DNA from: Microbacterium esteraromaticum
GTDB taxonomy: Bacteria; Actinomycetota; Actinomycetes; Actinomycetales; Microbacteriaceae
Assembly (NCBI RefSeq): GCF_014084045.1
Contig: NZ_CP043732.1
Location: 3,224,001-3,288,000 of the forward strand
Direction: 5' to 3'
DNA: 64,000 bases
In this document: in pieces, positions 47,021-57,120 of the stretch
Numbering within the stretch: the first letter of the stretch is position 1
How the letters are laid out: the number at the start of each line of letters is the position of its first letter
Position numbers and translations under genes: made by a program
The notes under the pieces: generated by a model
Seen by the model: the letters and a program-made list of their open reading frames with translations, nothing else
What the model was told of the DNA's origin: nothing
Database searches by the model: none

Positions 47021-48159
47021 TTCAGGAACTCGGGGATGTCGATGTCGTCGTCGGAGAAGGCCGGCTCGATGCTGGAGGCGACGGGCGCGGGCGCCACGGC
47101 CGGCTTGACCGGCTCGGGGCGCTCCTCTGCGGAGGTCTCCTCGACGCGCACCTCGGGCAGCGGGTTCGCCGCCGGGCGCTCGACGACCATCGGCTCGAGA
47201 CGAGGAGCGGGCTCACCGCCGTCGAAGCCGGCCGCGATCACCGTGACGCGAACCTCGTCGCCGAGCGTGTCGTCGATAACCGTTCCGAAGATGATGTTGG
47301 CCTCGGGGTGCGCGGCCTCCTTGACGAGGTCGGCGGCATCGTGGATCTCGAAGATGCCGAGGTTCGATCCACCCTGGATCGACAGCAGCACGCCGTGGGC
47401 GCCCTCGATCGACGCCTCGAGGAGCGGCGACTCGACTGCGAGCTCGGCGGCCTTGATGGCACGGTCGGCGCCGCGGGCAGAGCCGATGCCCATGAGGGCG
47501 GATCCGGCTCCCTGCATGACCGACTTCACGTCGGCGAAGTCGAGGTTGATCAGACCGGGCGTGGTGATCAGGTCGGTGATGCCCTGCACACCGGCCAGCA
47601 GCACCTGGTCGGCCGTGGCGAACGCCTCGATCATCGAGATGCCGCGATCGCTGATCTCGAGGAGACGGTCGTTCGGCACCACGATGAGGGTGTCGACCTC
47701 TTCCTTGAGCTTCGCGACGCCGGCTTCGGCCTGGCTCTGGCGGCGGCGGCCCTCGAACGAGAACGGCTTGGTCACGACGCCGATGGTCAGGGCGCCGATC
47801 GACTTGGCGATGCGCGCGACGACGGGCGCTCCGCCCGTGCCGGTGCCGCCTCCCTCGCCGGCGGTGACGAAGACCATGTCGGCGCCGGTCAGCGCCTGCT
47901 CGATCTCCTCCGCGTGGTCCTCGGCGGCGCGACGACCGACCTCCGGGTCGGCTCCCGCGCCGAGGCCGCGGGTCAGCTCGCGCCCCACGTCGAGCTTGAC
48001 GTCGGCGTCGCTCATCAGCAGCGCCTGGGCGTCGGTGTTGACGGCGATGAACTCGACTCCGCGGAGTCCGAGCTCGATCATGCGGTTGACGGCGTTGACG
48101 CCGCCACCGCCGACGCCGACGACCTTGATCACGGCGAGGTAGTTCTGGTTCTGGCTCAT
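47017..48159 (-). CDS. ftsZ: FtsZ cell division GTPase
   Basis: 380-aa tubulin homologue that forms the division ring. The GTP-binding core shows [13 protein letters not shown] (residues about 13-25), NTDAQAL, the signature [18 protein letters not shown] (about 100-117) and the T7 loop [12 protein letters not shown]. The C-terminal linker is Pro/Glu/Val-rich, and the end [10 protein letters not shown] is the conserved SepF-binding tail. The stop overlaps the yggS GTG. The 208-base gap upstream holds its likely promoter and an inverted repeat. Confidence 0.98.
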   Translation of the reverse strand: MSQNQNYLAVIKVVGVGGGGVNAVNRMIELGLRGVEFIAVNTDAQALLMSDADVKLDVGRELTRGLGAGADPEVGRRAAEDHAEEIEQALTGADMVFVTAGEGGGTGTGGAPVVARIAKSIGALTIGVVTKPFSFEGRRRQSQAEAGVAKLKEEVDTLIVVPNDRLLEISDRGISMIEAFATADQVLLAGVQGITDLITTPGLINLDFADVKSVMQGAGSALMGIGSARGADRAIKAAELAVESPLLEASIEGAHGVLLSIQGGSNLGIFEIHDAADLVKEAAHPEANIIFGTVIDDTLGDEVRVTVIAAGFDGGEPAPRLEPMVVERPAANPLPEVRVEETSAEERPEPVKPAVAPAPVASSIEPAFSDDDIDIPEFLK

Positions 48160-48198
48160 GGCCGGCCTCCGTTATTCGAGCCTGACGAGGGATAAACC

Positions 48199-48221
48199 TT
48201 AAACCTCAACGAGAGGGTTAA
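48199..48221. repeat. Inverted repeat upstream of ftsZ
   Basis: TTAAACCTC and GAGGGTTAA arms around AACGA, one mismatch in nine, 40 to 62 nt upstream of the ftsZ start. AT-rich for this genome. It could be an operator or part of the ftsZ promoter. A TTGACG on the minus strand at 48245-48250 lies 23 nt further upstream. No other feature was recognised in the 208-base gap. Confidence 0.5.
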
Positions 48222-48367
48222 ACTGTTTCCCGGTATTGCGTTCTCGTCAACGACGGTATGCGCAACGTCCCTCTGCGCCCGCACCGACACGGCGTGTCGC
48301 CGCGATCGATCCGCATCCCGGCATCCTGCGACTCCGACCGCCGCTCCGATACCGCGCGGGCGCGCCC

Positions 48368-49354
48368 TCAGCGCACGACGGGAACGGTGGGCGACGACAC
48401 GTCGAAGGTGCTCGACCCCGGCGACGCGGCGATCAGGCGCACCAGCACGGCGGCCTTGCGCACCGAGTCCTTCTCACTCCCCCACACGACGGTCTTGCCG
48501 TCGCCGAGACGCAGCGTGACGTCGTCGCCCGATGTCGCCCGCACCTCGGCGACGGTAGAGCGGAGGTCCGCGGGGAGCGACCGCATCACCAGGCCCGCGC
48601 TGTGGAACGCGGCCGAGCGGACTCCCCCTGCGACATCGAGCTCAGGCCGACCCTCCGGCAGTTCGGGACTCGACGCGAGCACGACACCCGCCGCGTCGAC
48701 CACCGAGTACCCGTCGTCGCCGCGGATCGCGCCGATCGGCGTCCGCTCCACGATCCGCACCAGCAGCTCGCGCGGCGGGCGCACCTCGAGGGCGTACGAC
48801 TCGATGACGGGGAACTCCGCGAGCGCCGACCTCACCTCGTCTGCGTCAACCAGGGCGAGCGGTGCGCCGATCTGCCCCGACAGCGACTGCTGCACGACTG
48901 CGGGATCGATCGTCGTCGCCCCTGCGACGGTGATCTTCTCGACCGCGAAGAGAGGGCTGTACGCGGCGACCACACTGCCGATCACCAGCGCCGCGATCGC
49001 GGCCGCTGAGCCCCACACGACGAATCTGCGCCGGCGAGAGCGCTGGGTGAAGCGGCGGATCTCGGCACGAAGCGCCTTCCGGCGCGCCCTGGCCGCCCGC
49101 CAGACCTCACTGCTGCGCACAGCCTCACGCACGGCATCCCGATCCTCGTCCTCGATCACATCCGTGGTCGAGGCACGATCCGCGGCATCCGCGACGTCGG
49201 GGTCGCCGGCATCCTGCGCCGGGGACCCGGCGGCATCCGCGGACGCGCCGCCGAAGCGCAGCAGGCCACGGCGACGTCCGGGCGCTGCGTCCTCGGAGAC
49301 GTCGTCAGGGGTCGGCTCCTCGGGCGATGCGGGAAGCGGTGCCGGGCGGCGCAT
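48368..49354 (-). CDS. ftsQ: FtsQ/DivIB divisome protein
   Basis: 328-aa bitopic division protein. An unusually long cytoplasmic N-terminus (about 110 residues, acidic then Arg-rich) precedes one membrane helix (FVVWGSAAAIAALVIGSVVAA). The POTRA domain begins with FAVEKITVAGATTIDPAVV, followed by IGAPLALVDADEV and the FtsQ domain (VIESYALEVRPPRELLVRIV in the middle). It scaffolds FtsL and FtsI at the septum. The ATG at 49354 follows the murC stop by 1 nt. Confidence 0.95.
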   Translation of the reverse strand: MRRPAPLPASPEEPTPDDVSEDAAPGRRRGLLRFGGASADAAGSPAQDAGDPDVADAADRASTTDVIEDEDRDAVREAVRSSEVWRAARARRKALRAEIRRFTQRSRRRRFVVWGSAAAIAALVIGSVVAAYSPLFAVEKITVAGATTIDPAVVQQSLSGQIGAPLALVDADEVRSALAEFPVIESYALEVRPPRELLVRIVERTPIGAIRGDDGYSVVDAAGVVLASSPELPEGRPELDVAGGVRSAAFHSAGLVMRSLPADLRSTVAEVRATSGDDVTLRLGDGKTVVWGSEKDSVRKAAVLVRLIAASPGSSTFDVSSPTVPVVR

Positions 49355-49355
49355 G

Positions 49356-50756
49356 TCAGTCCTCGACGGGACGGCGCAGCGAGTCCAGCACCTGCGGGAT
49401 GATCTGGTAGACGTTGCCGCAGCCGAGGGTGACGATGTAGTCGCCTTCGCGCGCGATGCGGGCCGTGTAGTCGGCCGCCTCCTGCCAGTCGGGGACGTAG
49501 TGCACGTTGGTCTGGTCGGCGAAGGCCCCGCTGACCAGTTCGCCCGTCACGCCGGGCACCGGATCCTCTCGCGCGCCGTAGACGTCGAGCATCACGGTGT
49601 GATCGGCGAGCTCTTCGAGCACCTCGGCGAACTCGCGGTACATGTGCTGGGTGCGCGAGTAGGTGTGCGGCTGCTGGATCGCGATCAGGCGCCCTGACCC
49701 CGCCACCCCGCGCATCGCCTCGAGGGCCGCTCGCACCTCGGTCGGGTGGTGCGAGTAGTCGTCGTAGACGCGCACGCCGCGCGCCTCGCCGTGCAACTCG
49801 AGCCGACGGACGGTTCCTGCGAAGCCCTCGACCGCACGGACGGCGTCTGCGAGAGCGTAGCCCAGCGTGAGCAGCACCGCCACGACGCCGCCCGCGTTGA
49901 TCGCGTTGTGCGCGCCTGGCACGGCGAGCTGCATGCGCACCGACTCGGTGCCGCGCACCAGCGTCGCCGAGACCCCGCCGCCGGTGGCGATGTCGTCGAT
50001 GCGGAGGTCGGCGTCGGGCGCGCGTCCGAAGGTGACGACCGTGCGGTGGCTGAGGCCTGCCCGCACGCGCTGCGCGCCGGGGTCGTCGCTCGAGATCACG
50101 ACCGCCTCACGGGCCTCGTCGCCGAAGCGCACGAAGGCGTCGTAGAAGGCGTCCTCGGATCCGAAGAAGTCGAGGTGGTCGGGGTCGACGTTCGTGATCA
50201 GTGCGATCGCGGTGTCGTACAGCAGGAAGGTGCCGTCCGACTCGTCGGCCTCGATGACGAAGAGCTCGTCCGAGCCCGTGCCGCTCGAGATGCCGAGCTG
50301 CTCGATCACGCCGCCGTTGACGAAGCTCGGGTCGGCGCCGAGGGCCTGCAGTGCGGTCACGAGCATGCCGGTCGAGCTCGTCTTGCCGTGGGCGCCCGCG
50401 ACTGAGACGAGACGACGCCCGCCGATCAGCCAGAACAGCGCCTGGGAGCGGTGGATGACGTGCAGGCCGCGCTGCTTGGCGGTGACGAACTCGGGGTTCT
50501 CCGGCCAGATGGCACCGGTGTGGATCACGGTGTCCGCGTCGCCGAGATGCGCCGCGTCGTGTCCGACGTGCACCGTCGCCCCGGCGGCGGCGAGGGCGCG
50601 CAGGTTGTCGCTGTCTGCGCGGTCGGATCCGGAGACGCGGATGCCCGCGTCGAGGAACATCCTCGCGAGTCCGCTCATGCCGGAACCGCCGATGCCGATG
50701 AAGTGCGCGGAGGAGATGGTGTCGGGGATCGGGAGGGAGAGGTCGGGTCTGATCAT
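49356..50756 (-). CDS. murC: UDP-N-acetylmuramate-L-alanine ligase
   Basis: 466-aa ligase adding the first amino acid of the peptidoglycan stem. N-terminal Rossmann [16 protein letters not shown], the ATP site [14 protein letters not shown] (about residue 120), [21 protein letters not shown] and the C-terminal [12 protein letters not shown] identify MurC rather than MurD/E/F. It lies between murG and ftsQ, 12 nt from murG, in the standard actinobacterial order. Confidence 0.98.
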   Translation of the reverse strand: MIRPDLSLPIPDTISSAHFIGIGGSGMSGLARMFLDAGIRVSGSDRADSDNLRALAAAGATVHVGHDAAHLGDADTVIHTGAIWPENPEFVTAKQRGLHVIHRSQALFWLIGGRRLVSVAGAHGKTSSTGMLVTALQALGADPSFVNGGVIEQLGISSGTGSDELFVIEADESDGTFLLYDTAIALITNVDPDHLDFFGSEDAFYDAFVRFGDEAREAVVISSDDPGAQRVRAGLSHRTVVTFGRAPDADLRIDDIATGGGVSATLVRGTESVRMQLAVPGAHNAINAGGVVAVLLTLGYALADAVRAVEGFAGTVRRLELHGEARGVRVYDDYSHHPTEVRAALEAMRGVAGSGRLIAIQQPHTYSRTQHMYREFAEVLEELADHTVMLDVYGAREDPVPGVTGELVSGAFADQTNVHYVPDWQEAADYTARIAREGDYIVTLGCGNVYQIIPQVLDSLRRPVED

Positions 50757-50768
50757 GTCGCTCCCAGT

Positions 50769-51842
50769 CTACTTTTCGGCGAGTGCGCGATCGATGAGCG
50801 CGATGAGGTCCTCGGAGCCGGTGCGCGAGCCGATGCGCTCGGCCGCCGCCGCCATCGCCTCGATGCGCGCGCGGTCCCCGAGCAGCGGGATGATCCGCTC
50901 GCGCACGACGTCGCCGTCGAAGGTCTCGTCATCCAGCAGCACGGCAGCCCCGGCCTCGACCGCCGATGCCGCGTTGAGCCGCTGCTCGCCGTTGCCGACC
51001 GAGTAGGGCACGTACACGGCCGGGATGCCGAGCGCGCTCACCTCGCTCACGGTGGCCGATCCTGAGCGCGACACGATCAGGTCGGCCAGGGCGAAGGCGA
51101 GATCCATCCGGTCGATGTAGCGGCGCATCGCGTAGCCAGGCACCTCGGGGTCGACGAGGTCGCTCCGCTCGCCCGTGGCGTGCAGCAGCTGCCAGCCGGC
51201 TGCGAGGATGTCGCCCCACGATCCGGCGATCGCCTCGTTCAGCCGCAGAGCCCCCAGCGAGCCCCCGAAGACGAGCAGCACCGGACGATCGGGGTCCAGA
51301 CCGAAGTACGCCGCGGCCTCGGCTCTGGTTCCCGCCCGGTCCAGGTCGACGACCTCCCGGCGCAGCGGCATCCCGACCACCTCGCCGCGGGACAGCGGCG
51401 TGCCCTCGAACGCGACGCCGACGGCAGCGGCGCTGCGGGCGCCGAGCACGTTGGCCAGACCAGGCTTCGCATTGGCCTCGTGCACGACGAACGGGACGTT
51501 CTCGCGCCGGGCGGCGACGTAGGCGGGCGCGGACGCGTAGCCGCCGAAGCCGACGACCACGTCGATCGCGTTGCGGCGGATGTGCTCCCGCACCTGGGCG
51601 ACCGCACGCTGGAATCGCAGGGGGAATGCGATGGCGGCACGGTTGGGACGACGCGGGAAGGGAACCTTGTCGACGATGAGCAGCTCGTAGCCGCGCTCCG
51701 GGACGAGGCGGGACTCGAGCCCCTCCTTCGTGCCCAGCACGAGCACCTGGTCGCCGGCGCGCTCACGCAGCAGATCGGCGACCGCGAGCAGCGGATTGAC
51801 ATGGCCGGCGGTTCCCCCGCCGGCGAGAAGGTACGAAGTCAC
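50769..51842 (-). CDS. murG: Lipid II synthase (undecaprenyl-PP-MurNAc-pentapeptide GlcNAc transferase)
   Basis: 357-aa GT28 glycosyltransferase that adds GlcNAc to lipid I on the inner membrane face. It shows the Gly-rich loop AGGGTAGHVNPLLAV (residues about 6-20), GFGGYASAP, VHEANAKPGLAN, VFGGSLGALRLNEA and SRSGSATVSEVSALGIPAVY with the UDP-GlcNAc site. It starts at GTG 51842, overlapping the ftsW stop as GTGA. Confidence 0.98.
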   Translation of the reverse strand: MTSYLLAGGGTAGHVNPLLAVADLLRERAGDQVLVLGTKEGLESRLVPERGYELLIVDKVPFPRRPNRAAIAFPLRFQRAVAQVREHIRRNAIDVVVGFGGYASAPAYVAARRENVPFVVHEANAKPGLANVLGARSAAAVGVAFEGTPLSRGEVVGMPLRREVVDLDRAGTRAEAAAYFGLDPDRPVLLVFGGSLGALRLNEAIAGSWGDILAAGWQLLHATGERSDLVDPEVPGYAMRRYIDRMDLAFALADLIVSRSGSATVSEVSALGIPAVYVPYSVGNGEQRLNAASAVEAGAAVLLDDETFDGDVVRERIIPLLGDRARIEAMAAAAERIGSRTGSEDLIALIDRALAEK

Positions 51843-53065
51843 CTCGCGACCCTACCCGCTGTCGCCGTGGTCCGGCCGCGTGGCGTCTGGACGGACGCGC
51901 GCGGGTCGGACTGGGGCAGCGTGCGGGCGAAGGCGAGCAGCACGCCGCACGCCGCCAGCACCGACACCAGCGCTGTGCCGCCCTGCGACATGAAGGGCAG
52001 CGGCACTCCCATCACGGGGAAGACCCGCAGCACGACGCCGATGTTGATCAGCGCCTGACCCATGATCCACACGCCGATCCCTCCCGCGGCGACCCGGATG
52101 AAGGGGTCGTCCGAGCGGCGCACGATGCGGAACACGCCGACCGCGAAGACCGCGAAGAGCGCCAGCACCAGCACGCAGCCGATCAGGCCGAGCTCCTCGC
52201 CGACGATGGCGAAGATGTAGTCGTTCTCGGCGGCGGGCAGCCAGCCGTACTTCTCCTGCGAGTTTCCGAGCCCGACGCCGAAGATGCCGCCGTTCGCCAT
52301 CCCCCACATGCCGTGCACGGCCTGGTAGCACTCGCGCGTCGGGTCGCAGGCCTCGGGATTGAACGCCGACATGATGCGCTTCATGCGGTTGTCACTGGTC
52401 AGCGCATACCCGAGCACGGCGATGACGCCGCCGATCAGCGGCAGGATGAACAGGCGCAGCTTGACGCCGGCGAAGAACAGGCAGCCGAGGGTGATCAGCA
52501 CGAGCACCATCGCCGTGCCGAGGTCGTTGGCCCCGATCACGGTGCCGACGACGAGCACCGACACGGGGACCACGGGGATGAAGACGTGATGCCAGATGCC
52601 CAGACGCGCGCGCTTGCGAAGCAGCACATAGGCGATCCAGAGCGCCAGTGTCAGCTTCAGGAACTCGGACGGCTGCAGCTGGAAACCGGCGATCCGGATC
52701 CAGTTGGTGTTTCCATACGACGACACGCGCAGACCGGGCACGAAGACCAGCAGCTGCAGGGCGGTGGCTCCGATGAGCGCCGGCCATGCGATGCGACCGA
52801 GGAACGACACGGGCAGCCGGCTGATCAGCAGCATCAGCGGGATGCCGAGAAGTGCGAAGATGCCCTGCTTGAGCGCGCCGTCCCACGGGTCGGGCTTCGC
52901 GCTGGTCGCGGAGAGCACCATGACCCATCCGAAGACCGTGAGCACCAGAGCCGTCGAGGCGATGAGCACGAACTCCGTGGTGGGAGGAGCGAAGAGGCGA
53001 CCGAGCGATACCCGCGCCGCGAGTCCGCGGCCCTCGGTGCGCGGAGGGCGAGTCGTCTGCGTCAT
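51839..53065 (-). CDS. ftsW: FtsW septal peptidoglycan polymerase (SEDS)
   Basis: 408-aa SEDS glycosyltransferase that polymerises lipid II together with FtsI. About ten helices; family residues are seen in FQLQPSEFLKLTLALWIA, IGANDLGTAMVLVLI with the catalytic-region Asp, YGWLPAAENDYIFAIVGEELG and PFMSQGGTALVSVLAACG. The ATG at 53065 (MTQTTRPP) is chosen over the longer frame, which is a shadow of murD. It lies between murD and murG. Confidence 0.97.
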   Translation of the reverse strand: MTQTTRPPRTEGRGLAARVSLGRLFAPPTTEFVLIASTALVLTVFGWVMVLSATSAKPDPWDGALKQGIFALLGIPLMLLISRLPVSFLGRIAWPALIGATALQLLVFVPGLRVSSYGNTNWIRIAGFQLQPSEFLKLTLALWIAYVLLRKRARLGIWHHVFIPVVPVSVLVVGTVIGANDLGTAMVLVLITLGCLFFAGVKLRLFILPLIGGVIAVLGYALTSDNRMKRIMSAFNPEACDPTRECYQAVHGMWGMANGGIFGVGLGNSQEKYGWLPAAENDYIFAIVGEELGLIGCVLVLALFAVFAVGVFRIVRRSDDPFIRVAAGGIGVWIMGQALINIGVVLRVFPVMGVPLPFMSQGGTALVSVLAACGVLLAFARTLPQSDPRASVQTPRGRTTATAGRVAR

Positions 53066-53081
53066 CCGCGCCCTCCTCCGT

Positions 53082-54584
53082 CTACGATCCCGACTGCTCG
53101 ATCCATGCGCGCACCGCCTGCGCGAAGCGCTCTCCCCGGTCCGCGTAGCTGGCGAACTGGTCGAAGGATGCCGCGGCGGGAGCCAGCAGCACCGTCCCCT
53201 CGCCGTCGATGATCCCGGTCGCCAGTTCCACGACGCGATCCATGACCTCCCCAGTCTCACCGGGGACGACCTCGAACACCGGCACCTGCGATGCGTGTCG
53301 CTCGAATGCCGCGAGAACGGGCGCGCGGTCCACGCCGATCACGATCGCGGCCCCCGCCGTGCGGCCGGCATCGGCGACGAGGTCCCCGAGGTCGACCCCC
53401 TTGAGGTCGCCACCGACGACCCACACCGCGCCGGGGTAGGCGCGCAGCGACGACGCGGCCGCGTGCGGATTGGTCGCCTTCGAGTCGTCGATCCACCGGA
53501 TGCCGCGATGCTCGGCGATCAGCTGGATCCGATGCGCGTCCAGGGTGAAGTCGCGAAGGGCGTCATGGATGACAGCGGGTGCGACGTCCAGCGAGCGGAC
53601 CAGCGCGGACGCGGCGAGGATGTTCTGCACGATGTGCGGCGCGCCGAGGCCCGCTGCGCGGAGCTCGTCGAGCGTGGTCAGCTCGAGTGCGCTGTTGCGA
53701 CGATCCGCATGGAAGGCGCGGTCGACGAGAATGCCGTCGACCACGCCGAGGTCGCTGGGCCCCGGCGTGCCGAGGTCGAAGCCGATCGCGCGCGCTCCCT
53801 CGGTGACATCCGCCTCCTCCACCATGCGCACGGTGGCGGCGTCCGCTTTGTTGTACACGCAGGCGACCCTCGTGTGCCGGTACACGAACGACTTCGCCTC
53901 GCGGTACGCGTCCGAGCTGCCGTGCCAGACGAGGTGGTCGTCTGCGAGGTTCAGGCAGACCGCGGAGTGGGGCACGAGCTGTCCCGCGAGGGCGGACTGG
54001 CCGATGTACCAGAGCTGGTGGCTGGACAGCTCGACGACGAGCACGTCGAAGCCGGCCGGGTCGCGCACCGCGTCGAGCACGGGGACGCCGATGTTGCCGC
54101 AGGGGGCTGCACGCAGGCCGCCGGCCTGCAGCAGCGTCGCGGTCAGCTGGGTGGTGGTCGTCTTGCCGTTGGTGCCCGTGATGAGCACCCAGTCGGCGGG
54201 AGAGCCGTCGGCGCGCACGACCTTGTCGCGCACCCGCCAGGCGAGCTCGATGTCTCCCCAGAGTGCGATCCCGTTCTGCTGCGCCCAGCGGATCACCGGG
54301 TGCGACGGAGGAAAGCCGGGAGATGCGACGACGACCTCGGGATCGAAATCGCGCAGTGCCGCCGGGACATCGGCGAGCGATGCCAGCTCCAGTCGCGCAC
54401 CGATCACCGGCACCAGACGGGCGTACTCCTCTGCCGCGCCCTCGGAGAGCACGAGAACCTCGGCGCCCAGCTCGGTGAGCGTGTCCGCCGCGGAGAAGCC
54501 GGTCACCGACAGCCCCAGCACGGCGACCCTCAGCCCCGACCAGTCGGCGCGCCAGCTGGTGAGGGAGTCCAGTCGATCGCTCAT
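53082..54584 (-). CDS. murD: UDP-N-acetylmuramoylalanine-D-glutamate ligase
   Basis: 500-aa ligase adding D-Glu. It has the N-terminal nucleotide-binding fold (LRVAVLGLSVTGFSAADTL), the ATP loop ITGTNGKTTTTQLTATLL (about residue 137), NLADDHLVWHGS and the C-terminal DDSKATNPHAAASSL with GGDLKGVDL. ATG 54584 overlaps the mraY stop as ATGA. The open frame continues upstream only as an Arg-rich shadow of mraY. Confidence 0.97.
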   Translation of the reverse strand: MSDRLDSLTSWRADWSGLRVAVLGLSVTGFSAADTLTELGAEVLVLSEGAAEEYARLVPVIGARLELASLADVPAALRDFDPEVVVASPGFPPSHPVIRWAQQNGIALWGDIELAWRVRDKVVRADGSPADWVLITGTNGKTTTTQLTATLLQAGGLRAAPCGNIGVPVLDAVRDPAGFDVLVVELSSHQLWYIGQSALAGQLVPHSAVCLNLADDHLVWHGSSDAYREAKSFVYRHTRVACVYNKADAATVRMVEEADVTEGARAIGFDLGTPGPSDLGVVDGILVDRAFHADRRNSALELTTLDELRAAGLGAPHIVQNILAASALVRSLDVAPAVIHDALRDFTLDAHRIQLIAEHRGIRWIDDSKATNPHAAASSLRAYPGAVWVVGGDLKGVDLGDLVADAGRTAGAAIVIGVDRAPVLAAFERHASQVPVFEVVPGETGEVMDRVVELATGIIDGEGTVLLAPAAASFDQFASYADRGERFAQAVRAWIEQSGS

Positions 54585-55681
54585 GCCTGAATCAGCCAGT
54601 CGACGTAGAAGAGCCCGACGGCCGACACCGCGAGGAGACCGGCGATGATCCAGAGCCGCACGACGATCGTCACCTCGGCCCAGCCGCGCATCTCGAGGTG
54701 ATGATGGAACGGGCTCATCAGGAAGAGCCGTTTGCCGCGGGTCACCTTGAAGTACAGCCTCTGCAGGATGACAGAGCCGGAGGAGAGCACGAAGATGCCG
54801 GCGATCACGAGCAGCAGCAGCTCGGTGCGGGTCAGGATCGCCATGGCCGTCACGACGCCGCCGATCGCCATCGAGCCGACATCGCCCATGAACACCTTGG
54901 CCTTGGGCGCGTTCCACCACAGGAACCCGACCAGGCCGCCGGCGAAGGCCGCCGCCACGGTCGCCAGGTTCAGGGGTTCGCGCACCTCGTAGCATCCTGC
55001 CTGAGCCAGCAGCGATCCCACGCAGGACTGCTTGAACTGCCAGAACGCGATGAGGCTGTACGCGCCCACGACCACCACGCCGGCTCCGGCGGCGAGACCG
55101 TCGAGCCCGTCGGTCAGGTTCACGCTGTTCGACGTCGCCACGCCGATCACCGAGACCCAGATCAGATAGAGGATCCAGCCGAGCACCGCACCGAAGGCGA
55201 AGAGGTTGAGCCACGGGATGTCGCGGAACAGCGACACGTAGCCGCTGGCCGGGTACTGGCCGAGGCGGTTCGGGAAGTTCAGTGCGACGATGCCGAACGG
55301 CACGAGCACGAGCAGCTGCCCCACGATCTTGCGCCAGCCGGAGAGCCCGAGGCTGCGCTGGCTGCGGATCTTCATGTAGTCGTCGATGAAGCCGACGATG
55401 CCGAAGCCGACCATCAGCCAGAGCACGAGGATCGCGCTGAGCGCCGGTGTCGTGCCGCCGAAGAAGCTTCCGGCGAAGTAGCCGATCACCGTTCCGACGA
55501 TGAAGATGACGCCGCCCATGGTGGGCGTGCCGCGCTTGGCCTCGTGGCTCGGGTTGGCGATGTCCTCCGGGGTGCGGATGACCTGCCCCCAGCCGATCCG
55601 GCGGAACACCTTGAGGAAGACCGGGGTCAGGAAGAGCGAGAAGGCGAGCGAAATCGCCGTCGCCATAAGCAAGGACCTCAC
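54581..55681 (-). CDS. mraY: Phospho-MurNAc-pentapeptide transferase (lipid I synthase)
   Basis: 366-aa ten-helix enzyme that moves phospho-MurNAc-pentapeptide to undecaprenyl phosphate. Catalytic and Mg-binding residues are in GFIDDYMKIRSQRSLGL, NSVNLTDGLDGLAAG and VFMGDVGSMAIGG; the C-terminal FHHHLEMRGW is conserved. The start is GTG 55681, overlapping the murF stop as GTGA; an in-frame ATG at 55666 is a possible alternative. Confidence 0.97.
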   Translation of the reverse strand: MRSLLMATAISLAFSLFLTPVFLKVFRRIGWGQVIRTPEDIANPSHEAKRGTPTMGGVIFIVGTVIGYFAGSFFGGTTPALSAILVLWLMVGFGIVGFIDDYMKIRSQRSLGLSGWRKIVGQLLVLVPFGIVALNFPNRLGQYPASGYVSLFRDIPWLNLFAFGAVLGWILYLIWVSVIGVATSNSVNLTDGLDGLAAGAGVVVVGAYSLIAFWQFKQSCVGSLLAQAGCYEVREPLNLATVAAAFAGGLVGFLWWNAPKAKVFMGDVGSMAIGGVVTAMAILTRTELLLLVIAGIFVLSSGSVILQRLYFKVTRGKRLFLMSPFHHHLEMRGWAEVTIVVRLWIIAGLLAVSAVGLFYVDWLIQA

Positions 55682-57090
55682 GAGAACGATTCTCCCAGAC
55701 GATCGCCGAGATGCCGGAGCCCCGCGGAGTTGGACGACTTCACGAGCACCCTGTCGCCGTCACGCAGCTCGTGCGTGAGGTACTCGAACGCGGCATCCTG
55801 GTCGGGCAGGTGCACGGCCTCGCCGTCCCACGAGCCCTCGCCGACCGCGGCCAGGTACAGACGCCGCGCATCGGCGCCGACGACGACGATGCGCTGGATG
55901 TTCAGGCGCACGGCGAGCAGTCCGATCCGGTCGTGCTCCTCGCCTGCGGTCTCCCCCAGCTCGCTCATCGCACCGAGCACCGCGACGGTGCGCTCCCCGG
56001 GCGCGACGATCTGAGCGAGGGTGCGCAGGGCCGCGGCCATCGAGTCGGGACTGGCGTTGTAGGCGTCGTTGATGATGCGGACGCGGTCGGATCCCATCGG
56101 CTGCATGCGCCAGCGCTCGGCGATCTCGACGGTCTCGAGACGACTGATCGACGCGCGCACCGGCACACCGAGCACACGGGCGGCGGAGATCGCGGCGAGG
56201 GCGTTGTGCACGTGATGTGCGCCGAGCACCTGCAGACGCAGCGGGGTCTCCTCGCCGTCGGCGCTGATGACGGCGCTCGTGCCGTCGGATGCGACCTCGA
56301 TGCGGTCGGCCCTGACCTCGGCATCCGGATGCTGGCCGAAGCCCACCACCGACATCCCGCGCTCCTCGGCGATGCGGCGCATCGCCCACACGCGCGGGTC
56401 GTCCACGTTCAGCACCGCCGTGCCGTCGGTCCGCGCGGCGCTGACCAGCTCGGACTTCGCCTTCGCCGTCTCCTCGATGCCGCCGAACCCTCCTGCGTGG
56501 GCGAGTCCGACCATGAGCACGACGGAGACGTCGGGGGTGACCAGTCCGGCCAGGCGGGCGATGCTGCCTGCGCCTGCAGCACCGAACTCGCTCACCAGAT
56601 ACCGGGTGCTCGGTGTGACCCGCAGCATCGTCAGCGGTGCGCCCACCTCGTTGTTGTACGAGCGGACAGGCGCGACCGTCTCGCCCTCATCCGACAGGAT
56701 GCGCGCCAGGAAGTTCTTGGTGGTGGTCTTGCCGTTCGAGCCGGTGATGCCGACGATCCGGAGGTCTCCTGCCGCGCGCACGCGCGCGACGACCTCGCGC
56801 GCGAGGTCGGCCAGAGCGGCGACCGCGTCGGCGACGACGATCTGGGTGAGCTCGGCCTCGACCGGCCGCTCGACGATGGCCAGCACCGCCCCGGCGGCGG
56901 CGGCTGCGGCGACGAAGTGGTGACCGTCGGTCACCTCACCGGGCTTCGCCACGAAGATCGAGCCGGCTGTCATCTGGCGCGAGTCGGTGTCGACGACGCC
57001 GTCGACGACGGTGTCGGCCGTGTCGGCTGCGTGCAGGCGCAGCTCACCGTTCAGGATCTCGGCGATCTCGGCGAGCGAAAGGGCGATCAT
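55678..57090 (-). CDS. murF: UDP-MurNAc-tripeptide D-alanyl-D-alanine ligase
   Basis: 470-aa ligase adding D-Ala-D-Ala to the stem peptide. It shows the N-terminal domain (VDTDSRQMTAGSIFVAKPGE), the ATP site GITGSNGKTTTKNFLARIL (about residues 114-132), AHAGGFGGIEETAKAKSEL and INDAYNASPDSMAAALRTL, which is diagnostic for MurF. It is preceded directly by ftsI; murE, usually between them, is absent. The ATG at 57090 gives MIALSLAEIA, normal for the family. Confidence 0.97.
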   Translation of the reverse strand: MIALSLAEIAEILNGELRLHAADTADTVVDGVVDTDSRQMTAGSIFVAKPGEVTDGHHFVAAAAAAGAVLAIVERPVEAELTQIVVADAVAALADLAREVVARVRAAGDLRIVGITGSNGKTTTKNFLARILSDEGETVAPVRSYNNEVGAPLTMLRVTPSTRYLVSEFGAAGAGSIARLAGLVTPDVSVVLMVGLAHAGGFGGIEETAKAKSELVSAARTDGTAVLNVDDPRVWAMRRIAEERGMSVVGFGQHPDAEVRADRIEVASDGTSAVISADGEETPLRLQVLGAHHVHNALAAISAARVLGVPVRASISRLETVEIAERWRMQPMGSDRVRIINDAYNASPDSMAAALRTLAQIVAPGERTVAVLGAMSELGETAGEEHDRIGLLAVRLNIQRIVVVGADARRLYLAAVGEGSWDGEAVHLPDQDAAFEYLTHELRDGDRVLVKSSNSAGLRHLGDRLGESFS

Positions 57091-57120
57091 GTGGCATCTC
57101 CTTGCGCGGCGGGATGCCGG

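Noticed and set aside
47017..49354. Missing ftsA between ftsQ and ftsZ
   Set aside because: Absence of ftsA is normal in actinobacteria; SepF takes over the anchoring role.
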